From the NCBI RefSeq assembly GCF_009765445.1, contig NZ_WHOY01000031.1, positions 2,711,683 through 2,775,682 on the forward strand: DNA of 64,000 nucleotides. The letters are read 5' to 3'. The notes below the pieces were generated by a model. That model did no database searches and was not told the origin of the DNA. It worked only from the letters and a program-made list of their open reading frames with translations. Positions 18,410 through 27,610 of this stretch are shown here, one piece after another (the stretch's first letter is position 1; the number at the start of each line of letters is the position of its first letter). The position numbers were made by a program, and so were the translations under genes. Source of the stretch: Pantoea sp. BAV 3049 (lineage in GTDB: Bacteria; Pseudomonadota; Gammaproteobacteria; Enterobacterales; Enterobacteriaceae).

Positions 18410-19444
18410 TCAGTCACTCTTAGGTAATACAGCTTGAAGGCGGGCAGCAATCCGTTCCGGAACTTGCCGCCGCACCGCCTGCTCTGCCTGTTCTATCGCC
18501 GCAGCAAATGCGCTTTGATTAGCCGCGCCGTGACTCTTAATCACGGTACCGCGTAATCCTAACAGACAGGCGCCATTGTACTGGTCGGGGTTGAGATGGC
18601 CGAACCGTTTAGCCAGACGTTTTTTTAACACCCGTCCTAACAGAGTCAGCCACCAGGCCCTTTTTTTACCTTCGCCCTGTGATTTCAACAGCGAAAGAAA
18701 CATTCTTACCACGCCTTCCATGGTTTTCAGCGTGACGTTGCCCACAAAGCCATCGCAGACAAGCACATCCGTTTTCCCGGTAAGAAGATCGTTGCCTTCG
18801 AGGTATCCAATATAGTTAATTTCTGAAGAGTCACGCAAAATTGCTGCGGCCTCGCGAATACTGTCCAACCCTTTTGTCTCTTCTTCGCCAATGTTCAGCA
18901 GCGCCACACGGGGAGTGTCGATGGCCAGCACTTCTTCAGCCACCACCGCGCCCATAATAGCGAACTGCACCAGCATGGCGCTGTCCGATTCTACATTCGC
19001 GCCTAAATCCAGCACGACTGTTTTCCCGTGCTGCTGATGCGGCAGAACCGTCATCAGCGCCGGACGCTCAATGCCATCAAGCGGCCTGAGCAATAATTTT
19101 GACAACCCCATCAGCGCCCCGGTGTTACCGGCACTGACGCAGGCCTCAGCCCTTCCCTCTTTCACCAGCTCCAGCGCCACGCGCATTGAGGAGCCACGAC
19201 TCTGACGAATCGCCTGTGAGGGTCTGGCATCACTGGCAATAACCGATTCGGCAGGAATAATCTCCAGACGAGCCGTTAAGGCAGAATCAGCTTTTGCAAG
19301 TAATGACGAGATGTTGTCGGGATTGCCGACCAGAAGAAGATGCAGTTGCGAGTTAGAGGCCAGTGCCTGCATTGCCGCAGGCACTGTCACGCAGGGACCG
19401 AAGTCCCCGCCCATGGCATCTATCGCCAGGGTCAATCGTGTCAA
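18410..19444 (-). CDS. plsX: Phosphate acyltransferase PlsX
   Basis: Converts acyl-ACP to acyl-phosphate, the donor for the PlsY route of phospholipid synthesis. The 344-residue protein begins [14 protein letters not shown] and holds [20 protein letters not shown] and [12 protein letters not shown], all PlsX signatures. It lies between rpmF and fabH, starting 23 bp after rpmF, as in E. coli. Confidence 0.97.
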   Translation of the reverse strand: MTRLTLAIDAMGGDFGPCVTVPAAMQALASNSQLHLLLVGNPDNISSLLAKADSALTARLEIIPAESVIASDARPSQAIRQSRGSSMRVALELVKEGRAEACVSAGNTGALMGLSKLLLRPLDGIERPALMTVLPHQQHGKTVVLDLGANVESDSAMLVQFAIMGAVVAEEVLAIDTPRVALLNIGEEETKGLDSIREAAAILRDSSEINYIGYLEGNDLLTGKTDVLVCDGFVGNVTLKTMEGVVRMFLSLLKSQGEGKKRAWWLTLLGRVLKKRLAKRFGHLNPDQYNGACLLGLRGTVIKSHGAANQSAFAAAIEQAEQAVRRQVPERIAARLQAVLPKSD

Positions 19445-19467
19445 AGTATCGCCGGCTGGGCCGCGAA

Positions 19468-19638
19468 TTACTTAGTGATGACCTTGCGACCGCGGTAGTA
19501 ACCATCCGCAGTGATGTGGTGACGCAGATGAGTTTCGCCAGAAACTTTATCTACGGAAAGAGTGGTAGTGGTCAGAGCATCGTGTGAACGACGCATGCCA
19601 CGCTTGGAACGGGTTGGTTTATTCTGTTGTACGGCCAT
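19468..19638 (-). CDS. rpmF: 50S ribosomal protein L32
   Basis: Small basic protein of the large ribosomal subunit, 56 residues, beginning [20 protein letters not shown] and ending GRKVITK. Length and sequence fit enterobacterial L32. It follows yceD by 14 bp and precedes plsX. The yceD-rpmF-plsX order couples ribosome and lipid synthesis genes in enterobacteria. Confidence 0.98.
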   Translation of the reverse strand: MAVQQNKPTRSKRGMRRSHDALTTTTLSVDKVSGETHLRHHITADGYYRGRKVITK

Positions 19639-19652
19639 GGACCTTACTCCTA

Positions 19653-20174
19653 TTACTTACGCTTTAAACTGGCTAATACGGCAAATGGATTTGGTTTTTC
19701 CGCCTCTTCAGGCAGTTTGCCAAAGACCATGTCCGCCTCGGACACTTCACAGTGTTCAGAATCATGCACCGGAACGACAGGCAGGGCGAGGATAATTTCA
19801 TCTTCCACCACCGCCAGCAGATCAATTTCGCCAAACTCGTTGACCTCGACCGGCTCGTACGCTTCCGGTAGTGCCTCAGCCTGTTCGTCAGTGACGACCG
19901 GACTGAAACAATACGTTACGTGGATATGATGCGGGAAGGACTGTCCGCAGCGTTGACAAGACAGCGTAACGGAAACCGCCGCAGTACCGTTAAGCACCGC
20001 TAAACGCTGGTTGTCGATCGCAAAAGACATGTTGCAATCCACATCAGTGTCCACACTGACTACCGATTCAGCAAGGCGCTCCACCTGTTCAGGGGTGTAA
20101 ACACCCTGATAATCAAGGCGCTTTTGAGCGGTACGAACCGGATCGAGAGTCAGGGGTAATTTTACTTTTTGCAT
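19653..20174 (-). CDS. yceD: YceD, DUF177 protein (23S rRNA accumulation protein)
   Basis: DUF177 protein of 173 residues whose E. coli and plant relatives support 23S rRNA accumulation or processing. It begins [12 protein letters not shown] and has a CxxC pair in [10 protein letters not shown] (about residue 83) and an acidic region with [19 protein letters not shown]. It is the first gene of the long run to tatD; the promoter should be in the 142-bp gap before the divergent maf. Confidence 0.93.
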   Translation of the reverse strand: MQKVKLPLTLDPVRTAQKRLDYQGVYTPEQVERLAESVVSVDTDVDCNMSFAIDNQRLAVLNGTAAVSVTLSCQRCGQSFPHHIHVTYCFSPVVTDEQAEALPEAYEPVEVNEFGEIDLLAVVEDEIILALPVVPVHDSEHCEVSEADMVFGKLPEEAEKPNPFAVLASLKRK

Positions 20175-20316
20175 AGGGCGCGCATATTAACTTTGTAACG
20201 ACTTAGAGTCAAAGAAAAAGGCCGGTTCACGGCATCTTTCACCTAATATTCGCATCCAGTGCGGCGCACAGTTTAAAATGTCCGGAACGGATTCGCTATC
20301 TATTCTGGAAAAAAAG

Positions 20317-20901
20317 ATGACACAGCTGGTTTTAGCCTCTACCTCGCCGTTCAGAAAATCACTGCTTGAGAAACTGGGCATCCCCTTTATTACCGCCGCA
20401 CCCGAGGTGGATGAGGCAGCACAACCGGATGAAAATGCTACCGATCTTGTGATGCGACTGGCTGCGGCTAAAGCCCGTGCGCTGGCGGATAAGTTCCCGC
20501 AACATTGTATTATTGGCTCCGACCAGGTGTGTGTTATTGACGGCAAAATAACCGGCAAACCGCATACCGAAGAGAAAGCCTGCGCGCAATTAAGCCAGGC
20601 AAGCGGGCATAGCGTCATCTTTTATACTGGCCTTGCCCTGTTCGACAGCCGGAATAATAACATGCAGGTGATTTGTGAGCCGTTCAGCGTGGATTTTCGC
20701 CAGTTGAGCGAGCAGGAAATCATTAATTATGTGCGTAAAGAGCAGCCGCTGAGCTGTGCGGGAAGTTTCAAGAGCGAAGGACTGGGGATAACGCTGTTCG
20801 ACCGTCTGTCCGGACGCGATCCAAATACGTTGGTCGGTCTGCCACTGATTGCGCTGTGTGAAATGCTGCGAACTGCGGGGATTGATCCGCTGGCGGGATA
20901 A
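20317..20901 (+). CDS. yceF: Maf-family nucleotide pyrophosphatase YceF (7-methyl-GTP type)
   Basis: House-cleaning enzyme that hydrolyses modified nucleoside triphosphates; the E. coli relative prefers 7-methyl-GTP. The start [14 protein letters not shown] (194 residues) follows TGGAAAAA with correct spacing; an in-frame upstream ATG at 20278 adds 13 residues without support. The Maf motifs are seen: [29 protein letters not shown] and [10 protein letters not shown]. The C-terminus [15 protein letters not shown] is typical. It is divergent from yceD, as in E. coli. Confidence 0.94.
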   Translation: MTQLVLASTSPFRKSLLEKLGIPFITAAPEVDEAAQPDENATDLVMRLAAAKARALADKFPQHCIIGSDQVCVIDGKITGKPHTEEKACAQLSQASGHSVIFYTGLALFDSRNNNMQVICEPFSVDFRQLSEQEIINYVRKEQPLSCAGSFKSEGLGITLFDRLSGRDPNTLVGLPLIALCEMLRTAGIDPLAG

Positions 20902-21237
20902 TTAGAAATTCTCGGTGTACGAACTTAGTCGCATCAAAAACGGGTTATTGCTGCAGGATCTGAGACGTTCAGCGCGTAAGTCGCTTCAGACGGTCAGTAA
21001 AGCAGAGCTATAGCATTGCTGCAGAGAAGAGCCGTCTTTAACTTTTTGTTTTCACTCACCAACGGCTTCGAAGTCCGCAGGTGGCGGTAGGGGGCAGCTT
21101 AGCCGGGTGTTTGCGGCATGGACGCCGCAATCAAGCCATCACGGACGATTCCACGGCGTCCCGGCTAAGCTGCCCCTTACTGACGCCGATCTCCGGTCCG
21201 GTTTTGGCTTTAGCCCGTATCAAAGCCGATCCAGAAC
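20902..21237. other. yceF-rluC intergenic region
   Basis: This 336-bp gap between two convergent genes contains the large palindromic element described separately. A possible weak hairpin (AGACGG at 20988 with CCGTCT at 21032) precedes it. No coding sequence was recognised. Confidence 0.6.
21080..21187. repeat. Large imperfect palindrome with nested hairpin
   Basis: GGGGCAGCTTAGCCGGG at 21091-21107 is perfectly complementary to 21160-21176 (17 bp). Pairing continues outward with a few mismatches to about 21080 and 21187. Between the arms lies a second perfect hairpin, TTGCGGC (21111-21117) with GCCGCAA (21124-21130). The whole could fold as a branched structure of about 105 nt on either strand. 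It resembles the class of dispersed intergenic palindromes of enterobacteria, but only one copy is in this window, so family membership is unproven. Confidence 0.75.
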
Positions 21238-22200
21238 TCACTTCGCTGGGAAATTTTTCCGCAGCACCGCAAGGCAATGCTTCAGCTCTTCATCCAGTGG
21301 GGCTTCCACCCGTATCACTTCCCCGGTGTTCGGGTGGGTGAACTTCAGAGCCGCCGCGTGCAGGAAAAGCCGCTTGAGGCCAGTGCCCGCCAGTTGTGAA
21401 TCAAATTCTTTCTCACCATAGCGATCGTCGAACGCAATCGGATGACCGGCATGCAACGTGTGCACACGAATTTGATGCGTACGGCCGGTAATCGGACTGG
21501 CTTTTACCAGCGTGGCGTGGGCATAGCGCTCTTCAACTTTAAAACGAGTCTCGGATGGCTTGCCTTCGCTGCTCACCCGCACTATACGCTCGCCGCTTTG
21601 CAGAATGTTTTTCAGCAACGGGGCCTCCACTGCCTTTATATATGATGGCCACTGACCGCGTACCAGCGCCAGATAATCCTTCTGCATCCCCTTCTCACGC
21701 AGCTGCTCGTGCAGTGAACGCAGCGCAGAGCGCTTCTTCGCCACCAGCAGGATCCCGGAAGTATCGCGGTCAAGACGATGCACCAGCTCCAGGAAGCGGG
21801 CCTCCGGACGCAGCGCACGCAAACCCTCAATCACCCCAAAACTCAGCCCGCTGCCACCATGCACCGCCGTCCCTGAAGGTTTGTTCATCACCAGGATGTA
21901 ATCATCTTCAAACAGAATTGCGTCAGAGAGTGCCGCCACTTTCGCCAGCTTAGGCGACACCGCCTCTTCATCACGCTCTGCCACGCGAACAGGCGGGATA
22001 CGCACCTCATCGCCTGCTTCCAGCTTGTATTCTGGCTTGATTCGGCCTTTATTAACGCGCACTTCGCCCTTACGCAAAATGCGATAAATCATACTCTTTG
22101 GCACGCCTTTAAGCTGCGTGCGTAAAAAGTTATCGATGCGCTGTCCTGCCTCATCGGCAGAAATAGTCACAATCCGGACTGCAGGTGTATTGGTTTTCAT
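21238..22200 (-). CDS. rluC: 23S rRNA pseudouridine synthase RluC
   Basis: Isomerises uridines 955, 2504 and 2580 of 23S rRNA in E. coli. The 320-residue protein has an N-terminal S4 RNA-binding domain (about residues 18-75, DNFLRTQLKGVPKSMIYRIL), then the RsuA/RluA catalytic domain with the aspartate in HRLDRDTSGILL (about residue 145), and the RTHQIRVH motif. It is divergent from rne, the conserved arrangement. Confidence 0.96.
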   Translation of the reverse strand: MKTNTPAVRIVTISADEAGQRIDNFLRTQLKGVPKSMIYRILRKGEVRVNKGRIKPEYKLEAGDEVRIPPVRVAERDEEAVSPKLAKVAALSDAILFEDDYILVMNKPSGTAVHGGSGLSFGVIEGLRALRPEARFLELVHRLDRDTSGILLVAKKRSALRSLHEQLREKGMQKDYLALVRGQWPSYIKAVEAPLLKNILQSGERIVRVSSEGKPSETRFKVEERYAHATLVKASPITGRTHQIRVHTLHAGHPIAFDDRYGEKEFDSQLAGTGLKRLFLHAAALKFTHPNTGEVIRVEAPLDEELKHCLAVLRKNFPAK

Positions 22201-22773
22201 GGTCGGCGATTCTAAATAGAGCGCCAGGATAGCGCCACCTCTTTTTCTGTGCTTAACTGACAGTGACCCTTACTGGTCGGCGCTTTATGCCCAGTTTTTA
22301 GGCAATTTGCTGAATTGCGATGCAAATCGACTGAAAAGCTGGAATAAACTTCGCAGAGCGGGAAAAGTCACCTTGCTATCACAAGGTTAGCAATGGAATA
22401 ATGTTTCTGTTTTCCAGTTTCTACCCCTGGCTAACAAGAAAATAGAGTAACAAGAAATTTTGCCGGATAGCCCATACACGCAGCAATGGCGTAAGACGTA
22501 TTGTGTAATCAGGCATTTAGCGGGCTGCGGGTTGCAGCCTGGACGACAAGACGGGATTGGTTCACTCTGGTTATTGACTGGCGGTTCCCCCCTTTTTTAA
22601 AAGCGCTGTTTTTCCAAATGAAAAACAGGCTACCGAGATTTTGCGCCCCTTAGCAGGCGACAACCGGGAGGTTGACGACTTTGCGATGAGACTCGGGGCC
22701 ATCGGTTAATCACGTCCAGCGTTACTATTGCCCGTAGCTTTGTCACTAATGTAAGAATAATGAGTAAGTTACG
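22201..22773 (+). promoter_or_regulatory. rluC-rne intergenic region and rne leader
   Basis: The 573-bp gap holds the rne promoter and a long 5' leader. A good sigma-70 match, TTGCTA (22373-22378) and AATAAT (22397-22402) with an 18-bp spacer, predicts a start near 22409 and a leader of about 365 nt; the E. coli rne leader is 361 nt. The last 100 bases, including GTAAGAATAATGAGTAAG before the start codon, look strongly conserved. In E. coli this leader folds into hairpins through which RNase E controls its own mRNA. Confidence 0.65.
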
Positions 22774-25700
22774 ATGAAAAGAATGTTGATAAACGCGACT
22801 CAGCAGGAGGAGTTGCGTGTCGCCCTTGTGGATGGACAACGTCTGTACGATCTGGATATTGAAAGCCCAGGACACGAACAGAAGAAAGCTAATATCTACA
22901 AAGGCAAGATCACCCGTATTGAACCCAGTCTTGAAGCAGCATTCGTTGATTACGGTGCTGAAAGACACGGTTTCCTCCCTCTGAAAGAAATCTCCCGCGA
23001 ATACTTTCCCAGCAATTATTCCTCCCACGGCCGCCCTAATATCAAGGACGTTCTCCGTGAAGGTCAGGAAGTTATCGTCCAGATTGATAAAGAAGAACGC
23101 GGTAATAAAGGCGCAGCCTTAACCACCTTTATCAGCCTTGCGGGCAGCTACCTGGTGCTGATGCCAAACAACCCACGCGCTGGCGGTATTTCACGCCGTA
23201 TCGAAGGCGACGACCGCACCGAGCTGAAAGAAGCCCTTTCCTCGCTGGAACTCCCTGATGGCATGGGTCTGATTGTACGTACTGCTGGCGTCGGCAAATC
23301 TGCCGAAGCGCTGCAGTGGGATTTAAGCTTCCGGATGAAGCATTGGGAAGCCATTAAGAAAGCCGCAGAGAGCCGCCCTGCTCCGTTCCTGATCCATCAG
23401 GAAAGCAACGTTATCGTTCGCGCCTTCCGCGACTACCTGCGTCAGGATATCGGTGAAATCCTTATCGATAACCCGAAGGTACTGGAGCTGGCTCGTCAGC
23501 ATATCGCTGCGCTGGGCCGTCCGGACTTCAGCAGCAAAATTAAGCTCTACACCGGTGAAATCCCGCTGTTCAGCCACTATCAGATTGAATCGCAGATTGA
23601 ATCTGCCTTCCAGCGTGAAGTGCGTCTGCCTTCCGGCGGCTCGATTGTTATCGATACTACCGAAGCGCTGACCGCTATCGACATCAACTCCGCACGCGCA
23701 ACACGCGGTGGCGATATCGAAGAAACAGCCTTCAACACCAACCTGGAAGCGGCAGACGAAATTGCCCGTCAGCTGCGCCTGCGCGACCTCGGCGGCCTGA
23801 TCGTTATCGACTTTATCGATATGACTCCGGTTCGCCACCAGCGTGCAGTAGAGAATCGCCTGCGTGAAGCTGTCCGTCAGGACCGTGCGCGCATTCAGAT
23901 CAGCCATATCTCTCGTTTCGGCCTGCTGGAGATGTCCCGCCAGCGCCTCAGCCCGTCACTGGGCGAGTCCAGCCATCACGTGTGCCCACGCTGTAGCGGC
24001 ACAGGCACCATCCGTGATAATGAGTCGCTGTCGCTCTCGATCCTGCGTCTGATTGAAGAAGAAGCGCTGAAAGAGAACACCAAAGAAGTCCACGCTATTG
24101 TGCCGGTGCAGATTGCATCTTACCTGCTGAACGAAAAACGCGACGCAGTCAGCGCCATCGAAAAACGTCAGGGCGGCGTGCGAGCCATCATCGTGCCAAA
24201 CGATCAGATGGAAACCCCACACTACTCCGTACTGCGCGTGCGCAGTGGCGAAGAGACCCAGACGCTCAGCTACCACCTGCCGAAGCTGCATGAAGCGGAA
24301 ATGGCCCTGCCTTCGGAAGAAGAGCATGCCGAGCGTAAGCGCCCTGAGCAACCGGCTCTGGCCGCCTTCGTGATGCCTGATGCACCTCCTGTTCCGCAGG
24401 AAACCGTGCCAGAAGCTGCTCCGGCTGCCGCTAAAGCCACTGTCAGCGCCAAGGCGCCAGCAGCCGCTGAAGAAAGCCTGGTGGGCCGCTTCTTCCGTGG
24501 TCTGAAGAAGATGTTTTCAGGCGCTGAGAAGCCGGTTGAACAGCCTCAGCCAGCCGTGGTGGAAGAGAAAGCGCCGGAAGCTGCTGCACCACGCAGTGAG
24601 CGCCGCAATAACCGCCGCCAGAACAACCGCCGCGACCGTAATAACGGTGAGCGTGGTGAGCGTTACGGTGACCGCAGCGAACGTTCTGACAGCCGTAATG
24701 CAGATCGTAACGAACGTAATGATCGCAACGAGCGTAACGAACGCGGCGATCGTAATGAACGCAGCGAACGTGGTGAGCGTAATGAGCGCAACGACCGCGG
24801 CTCTCGTAACGACCGCAACAGCAACCATAATGAGCGAATGGTACGCGACCAGGATCCGGCAGCTGAAGGCCGTGAAGATAACCGTCGTAATAAACGTAAC
24901 AACGTTGCTCAGGCTGGAGCACGCGAAGATCTTCAGCCAGGCGAGGAGTCCCGTGAGCAACAGCCGCAGCAGTCACGCCGTGGCGATCGCCAGCGTCGTC
25001 GCCCGGAAGATAAACGCCAGGCCGCGCAGGAAGAAAAAGTTGTGGATCCTGCTCTGATCCCTGAAGAAGCCGTTGAAAGTAGTGATGAGCACGTACAGGT
25101 AATGCCGCGTCGTAAGCCGCGCCAGCTGAACCAGAAAGTGCGTATCGAAACGGCTGAGCAAACTGCAGCCCGTTCTTTCGCCCCGGCAGAAACCGCGTCG
25201 GCAGAAGAGCCATCGGCCGCTCTGCCAGCAGCAGTTGACGCCGCTGTGGATGCCGATGAAGGTGAAGATCGTGACAGCAACAGCATGCCACGTCGTTCTC
25301 GTCGTTCGCCACGCCACCTGCGTGTCAGTGGACAGCGTCGTCGTCGCTACCGTGACGAGCGTTACCCTAACCAGTCGCCAATGCCGCTGACCTTTGCCGT
25401 TGCTTCGCCAGAAATGGCTTCCGGTAAAGTGTGGATCTCTTATCCTGTTGCTCAGGCAACTGATGAGAGTGAAATTGAGCAATCCATCGTGCCGGATTAC
25501 GGTCACGAAGAGACTGCCGCAGCCGTTGCCGTGGCTTCTGCCGCTGCTATCGCGCAGCCAGAAGAGGTTAAGAGTGAAGCTCAGCCAGTGCACATCGCTG
25601 AACCGCAGCCTTCAAATGAGCCTGCTGTTACGCTGGTAAACACTGATGAGACCGATGCGATTGAAGCGCCAGTTAACGAAGAACCTTCCGTTATCTCTGC

Positions 25701-26463
25701 TGCTGACGAACCTGTCGCAGAAGCGGTAGCTGAAGAAGCGCTGCCAGCGGAAGAAACCCGCCCGGCCGTCGAAGCTTTTGTTAACGCGGTAGAAGAGATC
25801 GTGGAAGAAGCGAAGCAGGCTGAAGAGCAGCGTATTGCTGAGAAAGTCAGCCAGCAGGCGAGCGTGAATGCCGGTGACGTCAGCTCTGAAACTGAGCAAA
25901 AGGTTGAAGAAGTGCTGAACGCGCCGGAAGCGGTAGCAGAACCTGTAGTGGCAACCGAGCCTCATGCACCGGTTCCTGCCCGTGACGAACCGGTGGCTGA
26001 AGAGCCTGCTGCTCCGATCGAGGCTGAACCTGCGGCCCCTGTTGTTGCTGAACCGGTTGCACCTGTTGCCGTTGAACCAACCGCGCCGGTGGCCGCTGAA
26101 CCTGCATCGCCAGTTGCCGATGAATCAGTGGCGCCTGTTGCTGTAGAGCATGAAGCGCCTGCGGCTCCGGTTGCACAACCAGCCAGCGCACCAGCCGCAG
26201 TACCGGCACCTGTTGCCGCTGCACCTGAAACTGCGGCTGCTCCGGCTGTCACTGCTGCGCCAGTTGCACAGAGCACGGTGGCACCGGCGTTCAAGCATCA
26301 TGCCACGGCACCGATGACTAAAGCACCAGCACCGGAGTATCAGCCAGAGCCAGCCCGTCAAAGCGACTGGGTGCGCCCTGACTTCAACTTTGAAGGTAAA
26401 GGTTCTGCTGGCGGTCACGCTGCCACTCATCAGGCAACGGCACCGGCTACCCGGCCGGAATAA
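22774..26463 (+). CDS. rne: Ribonuclease E
   Basis: Essential endoribonuclease and scaffold of the RNA degradosome at the inner membrane. The catalytic half follows E. coli closely: S1 domain (about 39-119), RNase H-like and DNase I-like folds, catalytic D303 (LTAIDINS) and D346 (VIDFIDM), and the zinc link C404/C407 in CPRCSGTG. The membrane-binding helix [13 protein letters not shown] is at about 570. The Arg-rich RNA-binding stretch (about 609-690) consists of degenerate RNER/NDRN repeats. An enolase-site-like [16 protein letters not shown] is near 877, and the PNPase-type C-terminus near 1190. At 1229 residues it is longer than E. coli RNase E (1061); the extra length is mostly acidic Ala/Pro/Val/Glu repeats at about 920-1150. 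Confidence 0.97.
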   Translation: MKRMLINATQQEELRVALVDGQRLYDLDIESPGHEQKKANIYKGKITRIEPSLEAAFVDYGAERHGFLPLKEISREYFPSNYSSHGRPNIKDVLREGQEVIVQIDKEERGNKGAALTTFISLAGSYLVLMPNNPRAGGISRRIEGDDRTELKEALSSLELPDGMGLIVRTAGVGKSAEALQWDLSFRMKHWEAIKKAAESRPAPFLIHQESNVIVRAFRDYLRQDIGEILIDNPKVLELARQHIAALGRPDFSSKIKLYTGEIPLFSHYQIESQIESAFQREVRLPSGGSIVIDTTEALTAIDINSARATRGGDIEETAFNTNLEAADEIARQLRLRDLGGLIVIDFIDMTPVRHQRAVENRLREAVRQDRARIQISHISRFGLLEMSRQRLSPSLGESSHHVCPRCSGTGTIRDNESLSLSILRLIEEEALKENTKEVHAIVPVQIASYLLNEKRDAVSAIEKRQGGVRAIIVPNDQMETPHYSVLRVRSGEETQTLSYHLPKLHEAEMALPSEEEHAERKRPEQPALAAFVMPDAPPVPQETVPEAAPAAAKATVSAKAPAAAEESLVGRFFRGLKKMFSGAEKPVEQPQPAVVEEKAPEAAAPRSERRNNRRQNNRRDRNNGERGERYGDRSERSDSRNADRNERNDRNERNERGDRNERSERGERNERNDRGSRNDRNSNHNERMVRDQDPAAEGREDNRRNKRNNVAQAGAREDLQPGEESREQQPQQSRRGDRQRRRPEDKRQAAQEEKVVDPALIPEEAVESSDEHVQVMPRRKPRQLNQKVRIETAEQTAARSFAPAETASAEEPSAALPAAVDAAVDADEGEDRDSNSMPRRSRRSPRHLRVSGQRRRRYRDERYPNQSPMPLTFAVASPEMASGKVWISYPVAQATDESEIEQSIVPDYGHEETAAAVAVASAAAIAQPEEVKSEAQPVHIAEPQPSNEPAVTLVNTDETDAIEAPVNEEPSVISAADEPVAEAVAEEALPAEETRPAVEAFVNAVEEIVEEAKQAEEQRIAEKVSQQASVNAGDVSSETEQKVEEVLNAPEAVAEPVVATEPHAPVPARDEPVAEEPAAPIEAEPAAPVVAEPVAPVAVEPTAPVAAEPASPVADESVAPVAVEHEAPAAPVAQPASAPAAVPAPVAAAPETAAAPAVTAAPVAQSTVAPAFKHHATAPMTKAPAPEYQPEPARQSDWVRPDFNFEGKGSAGGHAATHQATAPATRPE
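24598..24837 (+). repeat. Degenerate Arg/Asn repeats within rne
   Basis: The DNA encodes a run of short motifs of the type RNER, NDRN and SERGER, about residues 609-688 of RNase E. The repeat unit is roughly 12-15 bp of CGTAACGAACGT-like sequence. It corresponds to the arginine-rich RNA-binding segment of the degradosome scaffold and may vary in copy number between strains. Confidence 0.7.
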
Positions 26464-26479
26464 ACCGCACACCTGATGA

Positions 26480-26511
26480 AAAGCCCTGGTCTCTGACCGG
26501 GGCTTTTTTTT
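26480..26511 (+). terminator. Rho-independent terminator of rne
   Basis: AAAGCCCTGGTC, loop TCT, GACCGGGGCTTT with one T-G pair, followed by a run of T. It begins 17 bp after the rne stop. Confidence 0.93.
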
Positions 26512-26538
26512 GCCATCGATCAGCCCTGAATAGCAGGC

Positions 26539-26575
26539 AAAAAAAACCCGTCATCAGAGGTTAGCTGGTGACGGG
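26539..26575 (-). terminator. Rho-independent terminator of flgKL
   Basis: On the minus strand CCCGTCACCAG, a loop, CTGATGACGGG, then eight T. It lies about 50 bp after the flgL stop and is back-to-back with the rne terminator. Confidence 0.88.
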
Positions 26576-26624
26576 AGAAACTGAACGTACCCGGTTTAAG
26601 CACGTTCAAAATGTTGAAAATTGA

Positions 26625-27590
26625 CTAAGAGTTCAGTTTGAACAGTGACATGCTGGACATGTCAGTAAAGACTTTGTACGACGCCTGCAGCGCAGTTTGC
26701 TGCATGGTATAGGAAGAGATCGCGCTGGTGTAATCCACATCCACCAGGTTGCTCATCTGGGTTGCCTGGTTCACTTTTGTATCGTCGCCTTTCGCATCCA
26801 GATTACTCAGCTCGTTCAACTGGGTACCCAGTTCAGAACGCACTTTCAGCACGTTGTTCAGCGAATTGCTCAGGCCACGGTTAGTCTTGTCCAGCGCATC
26901 AGCAGATGCCTGAACACCGGCATCATCAGCATCGGCAATCGGTGCATTCAGCGCGTTAATTGCGGTATTCAGCGTGGTGAAGATATTCGCTTCACTGGTG
27001 CTGCCGTCCGGCTCTGCTTTCGCGTTGCTGGTCAGCGCCATAAATATCTGGTCACCAGTATGGCTGGTCACCATAGTCCGGCTGGAATCCACTTTCTGGG
27101 TGATTGGCGTGGTGCCACCGGTGTACGTCACGTTGCCGCTGGCATCCTGAGTAAAAGGAGCCGCATCCGTTTTGTAACCGGCAAACAGATAACGACCGTT
27201 GCCATCAGTGGAGTTTGCCAGGTTCAGCAGCTGATCGCGGATGCCGGTTAGCTGCTGGGCATAGGACGCGCGGTCATCGTCGGAGAGCGTACCGTTAGCG
27301 GCCGCCACCACGATAGTCTGCGCGCTCTGGATCACACTGGTCACCTGCTGCAGGTTGGTCTCTTCCTGAGAAACGCTGGTAGTGGCAAAGTTGCGCGCCG
27401 TCTGATACTGGCTGGTCTGGGACTGAGCTTGAGAGAGCACAACCGCCTGAGCGGCCGCAACCGGGTCATCCGACGGGTTCACAACACGTTTACCGGATGA
27501 CAGTTGTTCACCTACTTTCAGCCAGCTTGCCTGGGAAGTCGAAATCCCACGCATCTGCTGATCGTAGATCATGGCGGTACTGAGACGCAT
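26625..27590 (-). CDS. flgL: Flagellar hook-associated protein 3
   Basis: Forms the second hook-filament junction ring between FlgK and the flagellin filament. The 321-residue protein begins MRLSTAMIYDQQMRGIS and ends with a flagellin-like helix (LQASYKVFTDMSSMSLFKLNS), the paired terminal coils that build axial proteins. It follows flgK by 20 bp and precedes a terminator, so it ends the class 3 flgKL unit. FlgN is its export chaperone and is encoded in the same cluster. Confidence 0.96.
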   Translation of the reverse strand: MRLSTAMIYDQQMRGISTSQASWLKVGEQLSSGKRVVNPSDDPVAAAQAVVLSQAQSQTSQYQTARNFATTSVSQEETNLQQVTSVIQSAQTIVVAAANGTLSDDDRASYAQQLTGIRDQLLNLANSTDGNGRYLFAGYKTDAAPFTQDASGNVTYTGGTTPITQKVDSSRTMVTSHTGDQIFMALTSNAKAEPDGSTSEANIFTTLNTAINALNAPIADADDAGVQASADALDKTNRGLSNSLNNVLKVRSELGTQLNELSNLDAKGDDTKVNQATQMSNLVDVDYTSAISSYTMQQTALQASYKVFTDMSSMSLFKLNS

Positions 27591-27610
27591 GATTAACTCC
27601 TTATGCTCGA

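Noticed and set aside
20187..20618. Minus-strand frame of 143 codons opposite maf
   Set aside because: The plus strand encodes conserved Maf motifs here; the antisense frame resembles nothing.
24443..25312. Minus-strand frame of 289 codons inside rne, and other long antisense frames to 26472
   Set aside because: The low-complexity repeats of rne keep all frames free of stops; the His/Tyr/Arg-rich product is an artefact of them.
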